Source: Ciona intestinalis (lineage: Eukaryota > Chordata > Ascidiacea > Phlebobranchia > Cionidae). Taken from it: 64,000 bases of DNA. Numbering within the stretch: the stretch's first letter is position 1; the number at the start of each line of letters is the position of its first letter. A model generated the notes under the pieces. It saw nothing but the letters and a program-made list of their open reading frames with translations, had not been told where the DNA came from and did not search any database. The DNA lies in contig NC_020166.2 in NCBI RefSeq assembly GCF_000224145.3, positions 1,615,966-1,679,965 on the forward strand. Direction: 5' to 3'. The position numbers and the translations under genes are program-made. Shown here in pieces: positions 47,713 through 58,076 of the stretch.

Positions 47713-48130
47713 TTAAAAATAGAAATATTTTGCCTACATAGCATCGTCAATCAAATCGATGTTTGTTAATTCAGTTATATGGCCTAATAAACTAAACATG
47801 CAATATGCCATGTAACATAGCAATTAAATTATTGCATTCTCATTTTATAATGTCTCGCAACTACCGGACATTTATATGTGTCCCTTCCCCGTTCCAGTTA
47901 AGTTGAAATGTATATTAAGCTTCGTAGAGTTCCAGCCGAGTGAGTCAAAAAGTTAGTCAACTGTATATTATACCATATACCGCCGAGATTACAATGTTCC
48001 AGCATTAGTTTTATTTGTCGCCAGATGTCTAACGTGTTCGTGATATATATGCCGGAACAAATGATTCATTTCTAACTATATTATATACATATAGTCGAAA
48101 GTTGTTTAAAGTTATTTCTGTCAAATAGAA

Positions 48131-51100
48131 ATGGGATTTCTAGACTTCAATGGTGAACCGTTGCCGTTTAAGGAAATACGAACTCATATTGATCATGTAA
48201 AACGTCATGGAGTGTTGCAATTCCTGAATATTTATAGACGAGGAAAGGAAAGAAACAATGATGATTTTAAATGGGGCGACGAGGTAAAACTATCTAAGTA
48301 AATTACTGTGGGGTAAGATGGTATACTGTTATCGTGTTTTTAACAATTAGCATCGCTCTTTAAAGTCGTGAGGATATGGTTATATATTTTTTAATAAATG
48401 TATATTGCTACCAAAGGGAACGATAAAGGAGAATGAAAACCTCGACCATCTTACCTTACGCTATTGAAAATATTTTAACCTATAAGCGTATTATAATGAT
48501 ATAACGCCTGTCGTTTTACTTTTAATTCCTACCTCTTATTTGCTATGTTAATTTAATATATGACCTTTCTATTGTAATCATAATAAAACTTCAAAAACTA
48601 TATCATAAATTAATCTAAAATTGCAAATTTAGATATAAAATGGTTCACGTGAATGTTACTCATATTTATGCAACCATGGTCTATTTAAATATTATACGAG
48701 GCCTTGTATAGCGTCAAAAGCGATTGAAATTTGAATGGTTTCCTGTGCATGTGTGTTACAATCGTCCAAGTTTCATTGATATAACGATAAACCATAGACA
48801 CGCAAAAATATCAAACATCACATTACTACATTCTGCCTAACCTACTATACCTAAAACATTTTATGATCCCAAAAAATATACAGATGGTTTGGGGTAAAAT
48901 AGTACACGTTTTTATTCTCTCTAATAGTCCCCCTTTGGTAGTAAACAAATCATATTTAAAGAATTATATAACCGTATCTTCACTGCTCTAATAGATCGTT
49001 GTTCATTGTTAAAACACGATTGGGAAATATGGAATCTTATTTGGGCTAACGGTATCCATCTTACCCCACAGTACTATCCGCTGCAAATCGTTCTTACAAT
49101 TTATATTTCTCGTCATTAACTTTTATTATTTGTCGTTTTACAGATCGAGTATTCGGTTGTACATTTCGATGATGAAGAAAAGAGAGCAAGGCTGAGTTTA
49201 CGAGCCGAGGAAATTCTTGCAGCCTTACAAGAGAAATACAACGAAGCAGATATACCGTAATATATAATATTTAAATGCAATGTGGCTTTTGTAGCGTTTG
49301 GTAATTCTAAAATAGACCACTAGCAGGTTATTAGGGTGAAGACGTGTTGACGTCCTATATAGTATAAACATGTCGTTTTTATTGGAAAACCAAATATAGA
49401 TTTGTATTTATCCTTTCAAACACGACTGTGAATAATAAATTATCAGAACTAGAAAAGGAATGGACCTATGAAATGAAAAAACGACAGTCGGTAAAATACT
49501 CTATACGGGTAAAAATAAGTTACTGAGAAAAAATGTCAAACGCAACGCGTTTCTGCTAACTCCAGCCCTTAAGTCAAGAAATACATTCATCTGCTATAAA
49601 GTGAGAAGCAACGTATTTTGTATTTCAGGATTTGTGACCCAAAGTTGCCAGAAGGCGCGAGCTGGGGTTCGCATTGGAACCCAGAGTTTTCCAGTTTTTG
49701 TCTTGAAAATTCACCTGATAAGCCTTACCATGGGAGCTTGGAACATTTGGCTAACGTGGAAGCGAACATGAGATACAGGTATATGGATATATAATTGGTT
49801 TGTATTAACCAGAGTCCGTATATAAACATGAGTTATTTCATGTCGCCCATAGAAATCACATAGCACACAGCAAATGGGGCTAAATTGATCATAGACATAA
49901 TATAAATATGAACGTATATAGCTAAGTCTAATATATTTTATGTTTTTAATACAAATACAGGATGCAGATTAAAGATAATCAAATTTTCAAGTAGATGTGT
50001 AGATTTATTAAAGCCCAAAAGTGACTTGAAGTTTTTGAGTTTTATAAATAAACTGCGACTTAGCAGAAAAATCTGTTTAAAAATTCCCGTTGCTAGGGTA
50101 AACAATTGGCGAAATTAGCCCCATTTGGTTGCCCTGTAAGATTTCTATGGTGATGAAATAACTCATGTTTATATACGGACTCTGGTATTAACCTTATTCT
50201 AATATTTAATTTGCAGACGAGAACAAATTAAAGAGTTTTTGAACCCAGACGAAATGGTTTTATCTCTTACAGGATTTCCAAGGTAAATTAAACAAAGTAG
50301 TTACTAATACACAGTGAAGGGTTTTAACGCAGTTTGACAACTAACACTATATATTAGTGTGGGGTAAGATGAATGCAATTAAAACATATTATCCCGTGTT
50401 TCCTAATCATGCTTTAACAATTAACAAAGGTCTTTTAGGGTCGTGAGAATACGGGTATGTACAATTTTACAAATCTTCTTTGTTTACTACCAAATAGGAC
50501 GATAAAGAGAATGAAAACATGGACCATCTTACCCGAACTCATTATATAACTCCTAATCCTGCTATATTTTTAATTTTCTTCCAACAGGCTTGGCTGTCCC
50601 GACTTTCTCCACCCTTCAACCGCAGTGCCCAACCCCATCGAAAACCCGGTGTCGGGTTCAATATTTTACCCTGACGCTGCGCTCTCTTGTCACCCAAGAT
50701 TCCCGTAAGTGCGTTTTACAACTTGGTACATGCATTTATATGACATATAAGCTAGTGGGCAGGGGGGAGAAGGGACACCTTAGCACATAATACTCACATA
50801 TCCAGATCATGTTTTAAACCACTTACAACAGGTCTATAGAAGTCGTGAGAATACGGTTTTATAATTTTTTTAATGTTCTTTGTTTACTATCAAATGGACG
50901 AGAAAGTAGAATATAAAGGTGTCCCATCTTCCCCCACCCTAACATATAAAACTTTTTTTCATATTTTTGTATTCAGGGGAATGACAGAGAGCATACGAGA
51001 ACGAAGAGGTTGCAAAGTTGAAATTAATGTTCCAAGTAAGAAATTATTCGGTACTATATTGGTGAAGGGATAGAGTAAACGCGGTTTAACGGCGCACAGA

Positions 51101-54100
51101 CCAGAACCTATGGTTTTATAAGGTTTCATCAAGCTCTAAAGATTCTTTCAAAAACTTACAGTAAAATAGTTAGAATTTACGATTGCGTGTGTAAAGCTGT
51201 AAGGATAGGAAAACAAACAATTGCGAGTTTTATAAATGGGGAAGTATAGAACGCGAAAGTAATTGCTCAATATCAGATGTAAGCAACTAAGTTTCAATCG
51301 CCACTCTATATTTATATTAAAATCGAAATTAATCCAATTTTTCGATTAAATCGCAGTTTTTAAAGACGTCAACACAAAGTCACCGTTCATTGAAGTATTT
51401 AATGACAACGAGTCAAACACCGCAGCTAAACCAGATCATGTATATATGGACGCTACAGGGTTTGGTTTGGGACAAACTTGTTTGCAGTGTACAATACAAG
51501 CCAAGAATCTGGATGAGGCAAAACTACTGTATGATCAGTTAGCGCCTTGGTGCCCGATCATGGTATGTATTAGGTTTGGGGGAAGTTCAAACCTTTATAA
51601 CCTGCTCATCAGTGACTGAAATATATAGCACTGTTGAGGATTTTGGTCGATTCTGGCTTGATTCCTATATAATGGCCTAAAGTCTCACCTCATCGAAGGA
51701 CCTCACTCATACAGAATATAAAGTAAATTAGTCCAACTAAAATGAACTTGACTAGAAGTAAAGGAAAGTACAAATACAGCAAACACTTTTAGTAAATAAA
51801 AAATAATCACAAAATTATATAATTACGGTTATAAAATATGGGACATTATTTGCTAACGGTATCTATCTTACCCCACAATTCAATGTATCCCACCCATATA
51901 AATGTAATACATTACAGATAGCTCTGAGTGCCGCCTCTCCGTTTTACCGAGGATATATTACAGACACCGACACACGTTGGGGCGTCATCTCGGCGAGTTG
52001 TGATGATAGAAATGCAACAGAAAGGCAAGTTTTAAAAAGATTGTTTAATTAGGATACAAAATTATGAACATGTCCACACATTAAAGGAATTTTTCCAAAC
52101 AGTTACATACATGGTAAGTAGCAAGCCGCGGGCACGAGGTGTATGAAGCAGGACATCCGTGTTATAACGACTGTCAATGCCTATCTTGCGAAGATAAATA
52201 AGTTTTACAACCATTACATTGATTCACAAGATTATTAATGTGCATTAATATTCCACTGTATTCGCGCAGGTCAACGGATCTAAAACCACGGCACGGACCA
52301 ATGGAGTTATATTTATCACCCCAGTATCAGAAGTACAACGATCTTAACTCTAAGATGAATAAAGAAGCAAAAAATACGCTGTTAAAAGGAGGTTGGTTTA
52401 TATGCGTTGATCATTTTAGCCCTCATATGCGTTGCTGGTAATAATTTTAACACTGATCAAGAAAAACAATTTTAAAGATAGTTATGCGTATCGGTAGTCC
52501 TAAATTCGAGGTCATATATAGTATTGTGGGACACGAATATATACCACGAGCACCTATAAATCACCTGTCCTGTGCAGTCAAACTGTATATTTAGCATGGT
52601 TTTTAAGAGCGGTAAGTTGCATGCATTATATTCACAGTGCTATAGTGGTATAGCACCTTATAAGTGACGATGAATTTATATGAGCATTTATAAACGTAAA
52701 GTATTCTACCATATAGGTGTGGAAGATGGGATTGCAAACCACATTGCCCACTTATGGGTAAGAGATCCGTTGAATTTATATTCGGGTAGAATTAATATCG
52801 ACGATGAGACTGAAGCTGATCATTTTGAGGTAAATATGCAAAATACAGGTGTCTCTATATGCAATAACAGTTGAATAAAGGTAACTTGCTTTATTGTCGT
52901 GTGGCCGGAAAACATCAGTCGTTATAACACGGGTTTAACACCCCGTGCCAGCTTACGAGTTACAATTCATGTTCCTTTTTGAGTTTTTTCCTTTGTTAAG
53001 CTGATAATTTGAACAACCTATTACCACTAAGTTGGAGGTAGGCGCGCTAAGTTACAGGGCCTCACGTTGAAACTGAATCACTGGTTCGTAGGTTAAAGAA
53101 GTTAATGCCAAGTATCATGACCCATACAGTTTAATTTTAATGGTAGTAGCAGACGAAAACTTACAACTCCCTTGTAGGTTTAAAAACGAAAAGATTTGAT
53201 CATATGTAGCTTATGAGTCCTACAATAAAATAGTCGGTTGGGGTAATTTAAGCCCATGTTTTCTTTCCCTTCATTATTCCGTTTCATCGAAAACATTGGA
53301 TATTTACAAAATTATATAATCGTTTCCTCACGACTGTTAAAATGATGTTGTTGTTGTTAAAAACACGGTTAGGAAATATGAGATATTACGTGCAAAAGGT
53401 AGGCTATCCATCTTATCCCACAGTGCTGTACAACGTTATTAATAAAACAACATTTTATGCAGTACATCCAGTCAACAGTCTGGTATTCCCTGCGTTTCAA
53501 ACCACCGACACCAGACAACTCCATTGGTTGGAGGATTGAGTTTCGTGTTCTTGATGGTCAATTAACGGACTTTGAAAACGCTGCGTATATTGTGTTTGTT
53601 GTTCTACTGACGCGAGTCATACTTGCTAAGCATCTTGACTTTACAATACCAATGTCGCGTGTAAGTGTTAAAAATATTTAAATGAATAACACGAATGAAT
53701 TTTTTTATCTTTTTTATTGCAATAACTTCTGTCATATTAGTTAACTTTTTGAAAAGATGAAAATTAACAGCAAAAAGACAGTCGCTGTAACACGATATCG
53801 GGTATTGCAACGATAAAACTACATATACGTGGTAACTTGTAAGAGCAGGGCACAGCATGGTCTATGAAACAGAAAATGTAGTAATTGGCCAAAATACAAG
53901 ACCTTTGGCGTGACTTTGGTTTGAAAGACCTCATCCATATATATAATAAAACTTAATATGAAAGAATTTGCATCAATAAAATAGTTTATTGTTAAAATGT
54001 TAAAACTTTACAGATAACGACAAACATGAAGAGAGCGCAAAAGAAAAACGCAGTTCTGTCTGAATTATTTTACTCCAGAAAATGCATCAAAAACAACAAA

Positions 54101-55402
54101 GTAGAGAATGGAAAAATCAAAGGTATGAATATACTTTATTTATTTATTTATATAAACATACGTCAAATGCGTTTATAAAATATGTGTAATATACACAGTA
54201 ATGCTTGGGGAAGATGGGATACCTGTTTACTCATTTTCTCATCCTATTTGGTAGCAAACAAAGAACATTCAAAGAATTATAAAACCGCATTCTCGCGACC
54301 CCCACAGACCGTTGTTAATTGTTTAAAACACGTTCGGGACTTTTAGATATTATGTGGTAAAGGTGTCCCATCTTCCCCTACCCTACCATGTATCTCCCCC
54401 TATCATCATATAGCATGTTCTATACAATTTTAGACAGCAGCACCTCAAGACAGAATGGATGGGTAGAAGTTGACGAAGAGATGACGATAGACAGGTTTAT
54501 AAACGGAAAGGTAAATATACCATTATGTATGACTGACAAGTTAAAAAAAACAGTGTAGACCACTGGGTTGCAGCGATTGCTGTTAAGTGTCTTACCCAGG
54601 TACATAGGTATCGCCCACAATGGTAGCAACGTCGTGCCTGCATCCATTTATATTTTTATGCGAATGGCGAGCGCTGTAACCAAGCCTTAATTAAGCAGTG
54701 TGTTAATAATTTATTAATATTAAAAAGGGGACTTTCAAATTACTATAAAGGGCAGTTAGGTATAACGGATCTCTTAATTGTAGTAAACATTATGTAGCAT
54801 TTCAATTTAAAATCATATAATTAATTTAATTTATCACAATAAGGAGGGATTGACGGGCGTGATACCCGTGATTCGTGAGTACCTGGATGAAACAGGAATT
54901 CAAACCAAAGCAAGAAATGTAATTGAACGTTATTTGGAACTTATCAGTAAACGAGCAAGTGGTGAGTGGTTGTTTAGACCTATTTTGATTCTAACTACAT
55001 CGATTTATTTATCTTTTATGCCGTTAGGGCAGTATAGGCTATAATTTGGGGTAAGATTGTTCATGTTTTTATTTTATTTTAACGTCCGATTTGGGAGCAA
55101 ACAAAGAATATTTACAAAGCTGTATAACGCATTTGTAAATATCTGGACTTTAGTAGTATTTGTTTTAAAACAGTGCAGGGAAAACAGAATCTTATTTTAA
55201 CCATTATATAGGCGAGTGCCTCACTGCAGCTCAATGGAAACGACATTACGTTCGAAGTCACCCAGATTATAAACAAGATTCTGTGGTGTCACAACTAACA
55301 GAGTACGATCTTCTCAAGACATGCGACAAACTTGAAAAGGGGGAAACTTACGAACACCCGGTGTATTTGGACGTACCGCACCTAAACCAAAACGGCGCAT
55401 GA
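48131..55402 (+). CDS. GCLC: Glutamate-cysteine ligase catalytic subunit (632 aa)
   Basis: Fifteen exons: 48131-48283, 49144-49256, 49629-49778, 50217-50282, 50588-50704, 50977-51035, 51357-51562, 51918-52024, 52270-52391, 52717-52829, 53463-53660, 54014-54122, 54434-54510, 54844-54961 and 55212-55402; phases agree throughout, 632 residues (human 637). It catalyses the ATP-dependent, rate-limiting step of glutathione synthesis, joining Glu to Cys, in the cytosol with GCLM. Recognised by HIDHVKRHGVLQFLNIYRRG near the start, WGDEIEYSV (metal/ATP-site Glu residues), LEHLANVEANMRYRR, LTGFPRLGCPDF, DHVYMDATGFGLGQTCLQCT (the human paired Cys248-249 is here Thr-Cys), WRIEFRVLDGQLTDFENAAY and LELISKRASGECLTAAQW. 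Intron 8 has a GC donor (AG|GCAAGT). Most of the longer introns contain a MITE. Start is the conserved family N-terminus. Confidence 0.98.
48306..48465 (+). mobile_element. MITE, GGGTAAGATGG subtype, GCLC intron 1
   Basis: Opens actgtggggtaagatggtat and ends gaccatcttaccttacg; begins 22 bases after the exon 1 donor. A central part is shortened. Confidence 0.7.
48886..49074 (-). mobile_element. MITE, GGGTAAGATGG subtype, GCLC intron 1
   Basis: Opens ggtttggggtaaaatagtac and ends ggtatccatcttaccccaca, reverse interior order; second element in the same intron, about 70 bases before exon 2. Confidence 0.75.
49810..50184. mobile_element. hAT-type MITE, 375 bp, copy 2, GCLC intron 3
   Basis: Same length and ends (CAGAGTCCGTATATAAACAT) as 29451-29825, flanked by the 8-bp duplication GTATTAAC (49802-49809, 50185-50192). 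The right duplication ends 24 bases before exon 4, so the insertion is at the branch-point/polypyrimidine zone. Confidence 0.94.
50353..50545 (+). mobile_element. MITE, GGGTAAGATGG subtype, GCLC intron 4
   Basis: Opens agtgtggggtaagatgaatg and ends ggaccatcttacccgaactc; forward interior with a few deletions. Confidence 0.7.
50755..50943 (+). mobile_element. TAGGGTGG-type MITE, GCLC intron 5
   Basis: Opens agtgggcaggggggagaagg and closes aaggtgtcccatcttccccc plus accctaa; ends 33 bases before exon 6. Confidence 0.75.
52875..53150 (+). repeat. SINE-like composite repeat, GCLC intron 10
   Basis: Reads gtaacttgctttattgtcgt, gtcgttataacacgggttta, cgtgccagcttacgagttac, accactaagttggaggtagg and a tail catgacccatacagtttaat. 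An opposite-strand fragment lies at 52100-52215 in intron 8. Confidence 0.6.
53232..53430 (-). mobile_element. MITE, diverged GGGTAAGATGG subtype, GCLC intron 10
   Basis: Opens agtcggttggggtaatttaa and ends ggctatccatcttatcccac; reverse interior, clearly older than its neighbours; ends about 30 bases before exon 11. Confidence 0.6.
54198..54391 (-). mobile_element. TAGGGTGG-type MITE, GCLC intron 12
   Basis: Opens agtaatgcttggggaagatg and closes aaggtgtcccatcttcccct plus accctacca; well preserved, ends about 40 bases before exon 13. A truncated reverse copy is in intron 14 at 55045-55135. Confidence 0.8.
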
Positions 55403-55722
55403 TGAAAATCTGCTAGAGTGAAGTCGTACCGTAAAGGCAAGACATGGAAATATAAGCCAGAGTTGGCCTATTACCCCGACATTGAATGCGAGCATTCAAT
55501 TCTTTATGGGTGAGGTCCTACAGCGAGTATGTTCTTCGCCGTAGAACCTCAACCATATATAGAATATAGAATACATCTAGCATTTAGAATTAAAGCACAG
55601 ATATTTTTATCCATATATTTTTAAATCTTCGTGTTTATACCTGTGTATCGTATTTAAACATAACCTGACAATTTTATTAATATTTTTATATCATTTGTAA
55701 TATTTCATTATGTATAGTTATA

Positions 55723-55868
55723 TAGTAGAGTGGGAAATATGGCACACGAAGAAATGTAAAACCGTATCCTCACGACTTCCATAGACCGTTGTTAATTGCT
55801 TTTAATTAAAACACGATCAGGATATTTGGATATTATGTGCAAAAGCTGTCCCATCTTACCCCACAGTA
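55723..55868 (-). mobile_element. TAGGGTGG-type MITE, internally deleted
   Basis: Opens tagtagagtgggaaatatgg and closes gctgtcccatcttaccccac; the second quarter of the reverse interior is missing, giving 146 bp. Confidence 0.65.
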
Positions 55869-57796
55869 ACGCTTACCGTCGTGTGTTTAATTGTTTGTTT
55901 AACTTATTTTTTACTGCTACTTATTCTTTTAGGATTATTTTTCTTATAGATCAAATTAGAACGAATATGAGCAGGCGACATTTGAACTTTTATAAACTAG
56001 AAAATTTATATCATACGATACTATGTCATGTTTATATATACCCATTAAAAATTATTTCTAAAGGTTCTGCATATAAGTTAAAGTATTTGGGTAGAACGTT
56101 GTCGTATTCTAGTTCCAAGCAGCAGGTCAATGAACTGCATATAGTTTGTATTAACATTGGTTTAACATCAGTGATTCCCAAACTTTTAATATGTGCATTC
56201 TTGAATGTAACTTGATTTATCCTCGCGTAGCCGGAAAACGACAGTCTTAATAACACGGATGTTCTGTTTTCACGACTCTAAAGCGCTGTTTTAATTCTTA
56301 AAAACCGATTGTAAAATAAGGAATTTAATTTGCCTATAGCCCTATAAACAACATTGCCTATATTGCAAGTAGTCATAACCATGGTATAACACTGTATGAG
56401 CATGCAGTAGTAACAAAAGTGTCACTGCAACCCATACTGCATACTTGTAGTTAACATTAAAGCCTATATATTATATTGTAAAAGGTAATACCTGTAAAAG
56501 CAGCAAAACAATCTCAGAACAACTGATAAATACTGTCCAAACCTGTATATGTATGCAGTAACAGAAAGGTTAAAAGTCTATACTTTATACTTATATGGTT
56601 AATATTCTGTAGGAAATAAAAGGTTAGACCTGTAGAAGCAAATCGCAAAAAGCAACTGAGATAAAATTAAAATAATAAGTAAAATAAAAATTCGCAAAAG
56701 CAGCAGCGCAAGCAAAAATCGCCCCAAAAGCAGTTGAAACAAAAGCAATAATGTTAACAGTGAAGTAGTACTAACTGTACTGTTTCGAGCCTACATTATA
56801 CCATTCGGCACCGAAGTCAAAAACGTTAATTACTTACCGCGCTTTGCACGCTTATGGCAAGAGCCTCTTCGTGAGCTCCGAGCAGAAAGGAGCATTCCAT
56901 ATTTGCCGCCAAGTTCTTTTAGATTGGCCCTGGTTTTCTTATAGTAGAGAATGCAGCTTAATTACCACTGAACATGAGTTAATTTACACTGCGTTGTGTG
57001 TTTAACGGCCATGATTTATCATATAGACCTACATTTAATTTAATAGTTTTTACCCGAAGCGTGTTTTAAAAAACTTTAAAATAGAGGTAACATTTTGATA
57101 TGCTTTTAGAATGAATGCCATTATATATATTCCCATTGTTTCATACACCTAATGCCATTAGTCCGGTTTCATAAACCGTGTGTACGTTCACCAATTACCA
57201 AATGTCAGTATTTATTTTCACTGAGGCATGCTTCAAGCAACTAAAACTTTCTAAGAAACTTGCACAAAATATTCGAAGATAATGATGTATAGGTGCATTT
57301 CTACACTGCAGTATACAAATAGGTAAGTATTCACAAGTTAAAATACTGCAATGTAAACAAACTAAGGTATATACACAAGAATGTGCCATATTTACATTCG
57401 GTTAGCGTATCAAATATTAACGTAATGTTTTTCGTTGTGTACGTGCCCTTGTATTGCCGACGTTGCAAGTAACTTGTATTGTGAGAAAATGGTTTGTAGA
57501 AATCGTTACCATAGCCATGTAGGCTACATTGTGCAGTAGTATCAACATGTACAGTATGTTTAAAAAAGTTAAGCATAAACTTTGGACGCTGTAGTATGCT
57601 GTGTTTTATAGCACACTTAGTAAATGTTTCTGCGTATTTAGTAGCACTTGTATTCTGTTATGATATAACAAAATTTGTCCAACAAAATGAGTGCTAGATC
57701 GGTGCCCGATTTACTGAATCTATCATAGTAATAACGCCAGTCAGAACCGAAATAGCTAATAAGCTACGGTGAAGCTAAGTTAGTGCAAGTATTATA

Positions 57797-58005
57797 TATT
57801 AGGGTGGGGGGAGACAGGATACCTTTAGCAAATAATAACCAAACATACTGATCATGTTTTAAACAATTAATAACGGTCTGTGGGAGTCGTGTGAAAACGG
57901 CAGTTTTATGATTCTTTGAATGTATTTTGTTTACTATACCAAATGGGACGAAAAATAGAACGAAAAGGTGTCCCGTCTTCGCCCACCCTACTATATTACT
58001 AGCCC
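57797..58005 (+). mobile_element. TAGGGTGG-type MITE just upstream of the dioxygenase gene
   Basis: Opens tattagggtggggggagaca and closes aaggtgtcccgtcttcgccc plus accctacta, with TATA-rich flanks. It ends only about 70 bases before the ATG at 58077, so it overlaps the likely promoter or leader. Confidence 0.85.
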
Positions 58006-58076
58006 CCTATTTGCACTGTATAGACTTTTAGTAGCCTAATTTTAATTATTTGGGGTTGTTCCTTCAAGCAAAAGCT

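Larger units (their letters stand above)
44597..48130. other. Intergenic between the divergent trefoil and GCLC genes
   Basis: Holds MITEs at 44740-44800 (fragment), 45711-45897 and 47514-47712, and a minus-strand SINE-like copy at 46640-46860. No gene recognised. The GCLC promoter and 5' UTR must lie in the last few hundred bases; a TATA-like tatatacatata occurs near 48081, about 45 bases before the ATG. Confidence 0.5.
55403..58076. other. Intergenic between GCLC and the dioxygenase gene
   Basis: 55440-55570 is a SINE-like tail copy (agccagagttggcctattac). MITEs lie at 55723-55868 and 57797-58005; a SINE-like head is at 56210-56275. 56440-56650 shows two diverged tandem segments sharing ttatacttatatggttaa-like and ggtaatacctgtaaaagcag-like strings. 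55796-56215 is open for 139 codons on the plus strand but begins inside the MITE and has no family resemblance. No gene called. Confidence 0.45.

Noticed and set aside
55796-56215. 139-codon plus-strand frame
   Set aside because: Begins within a MITE and continues into AT-rich DNA; no motif and no codon-usage similarity to neighbouring genes.
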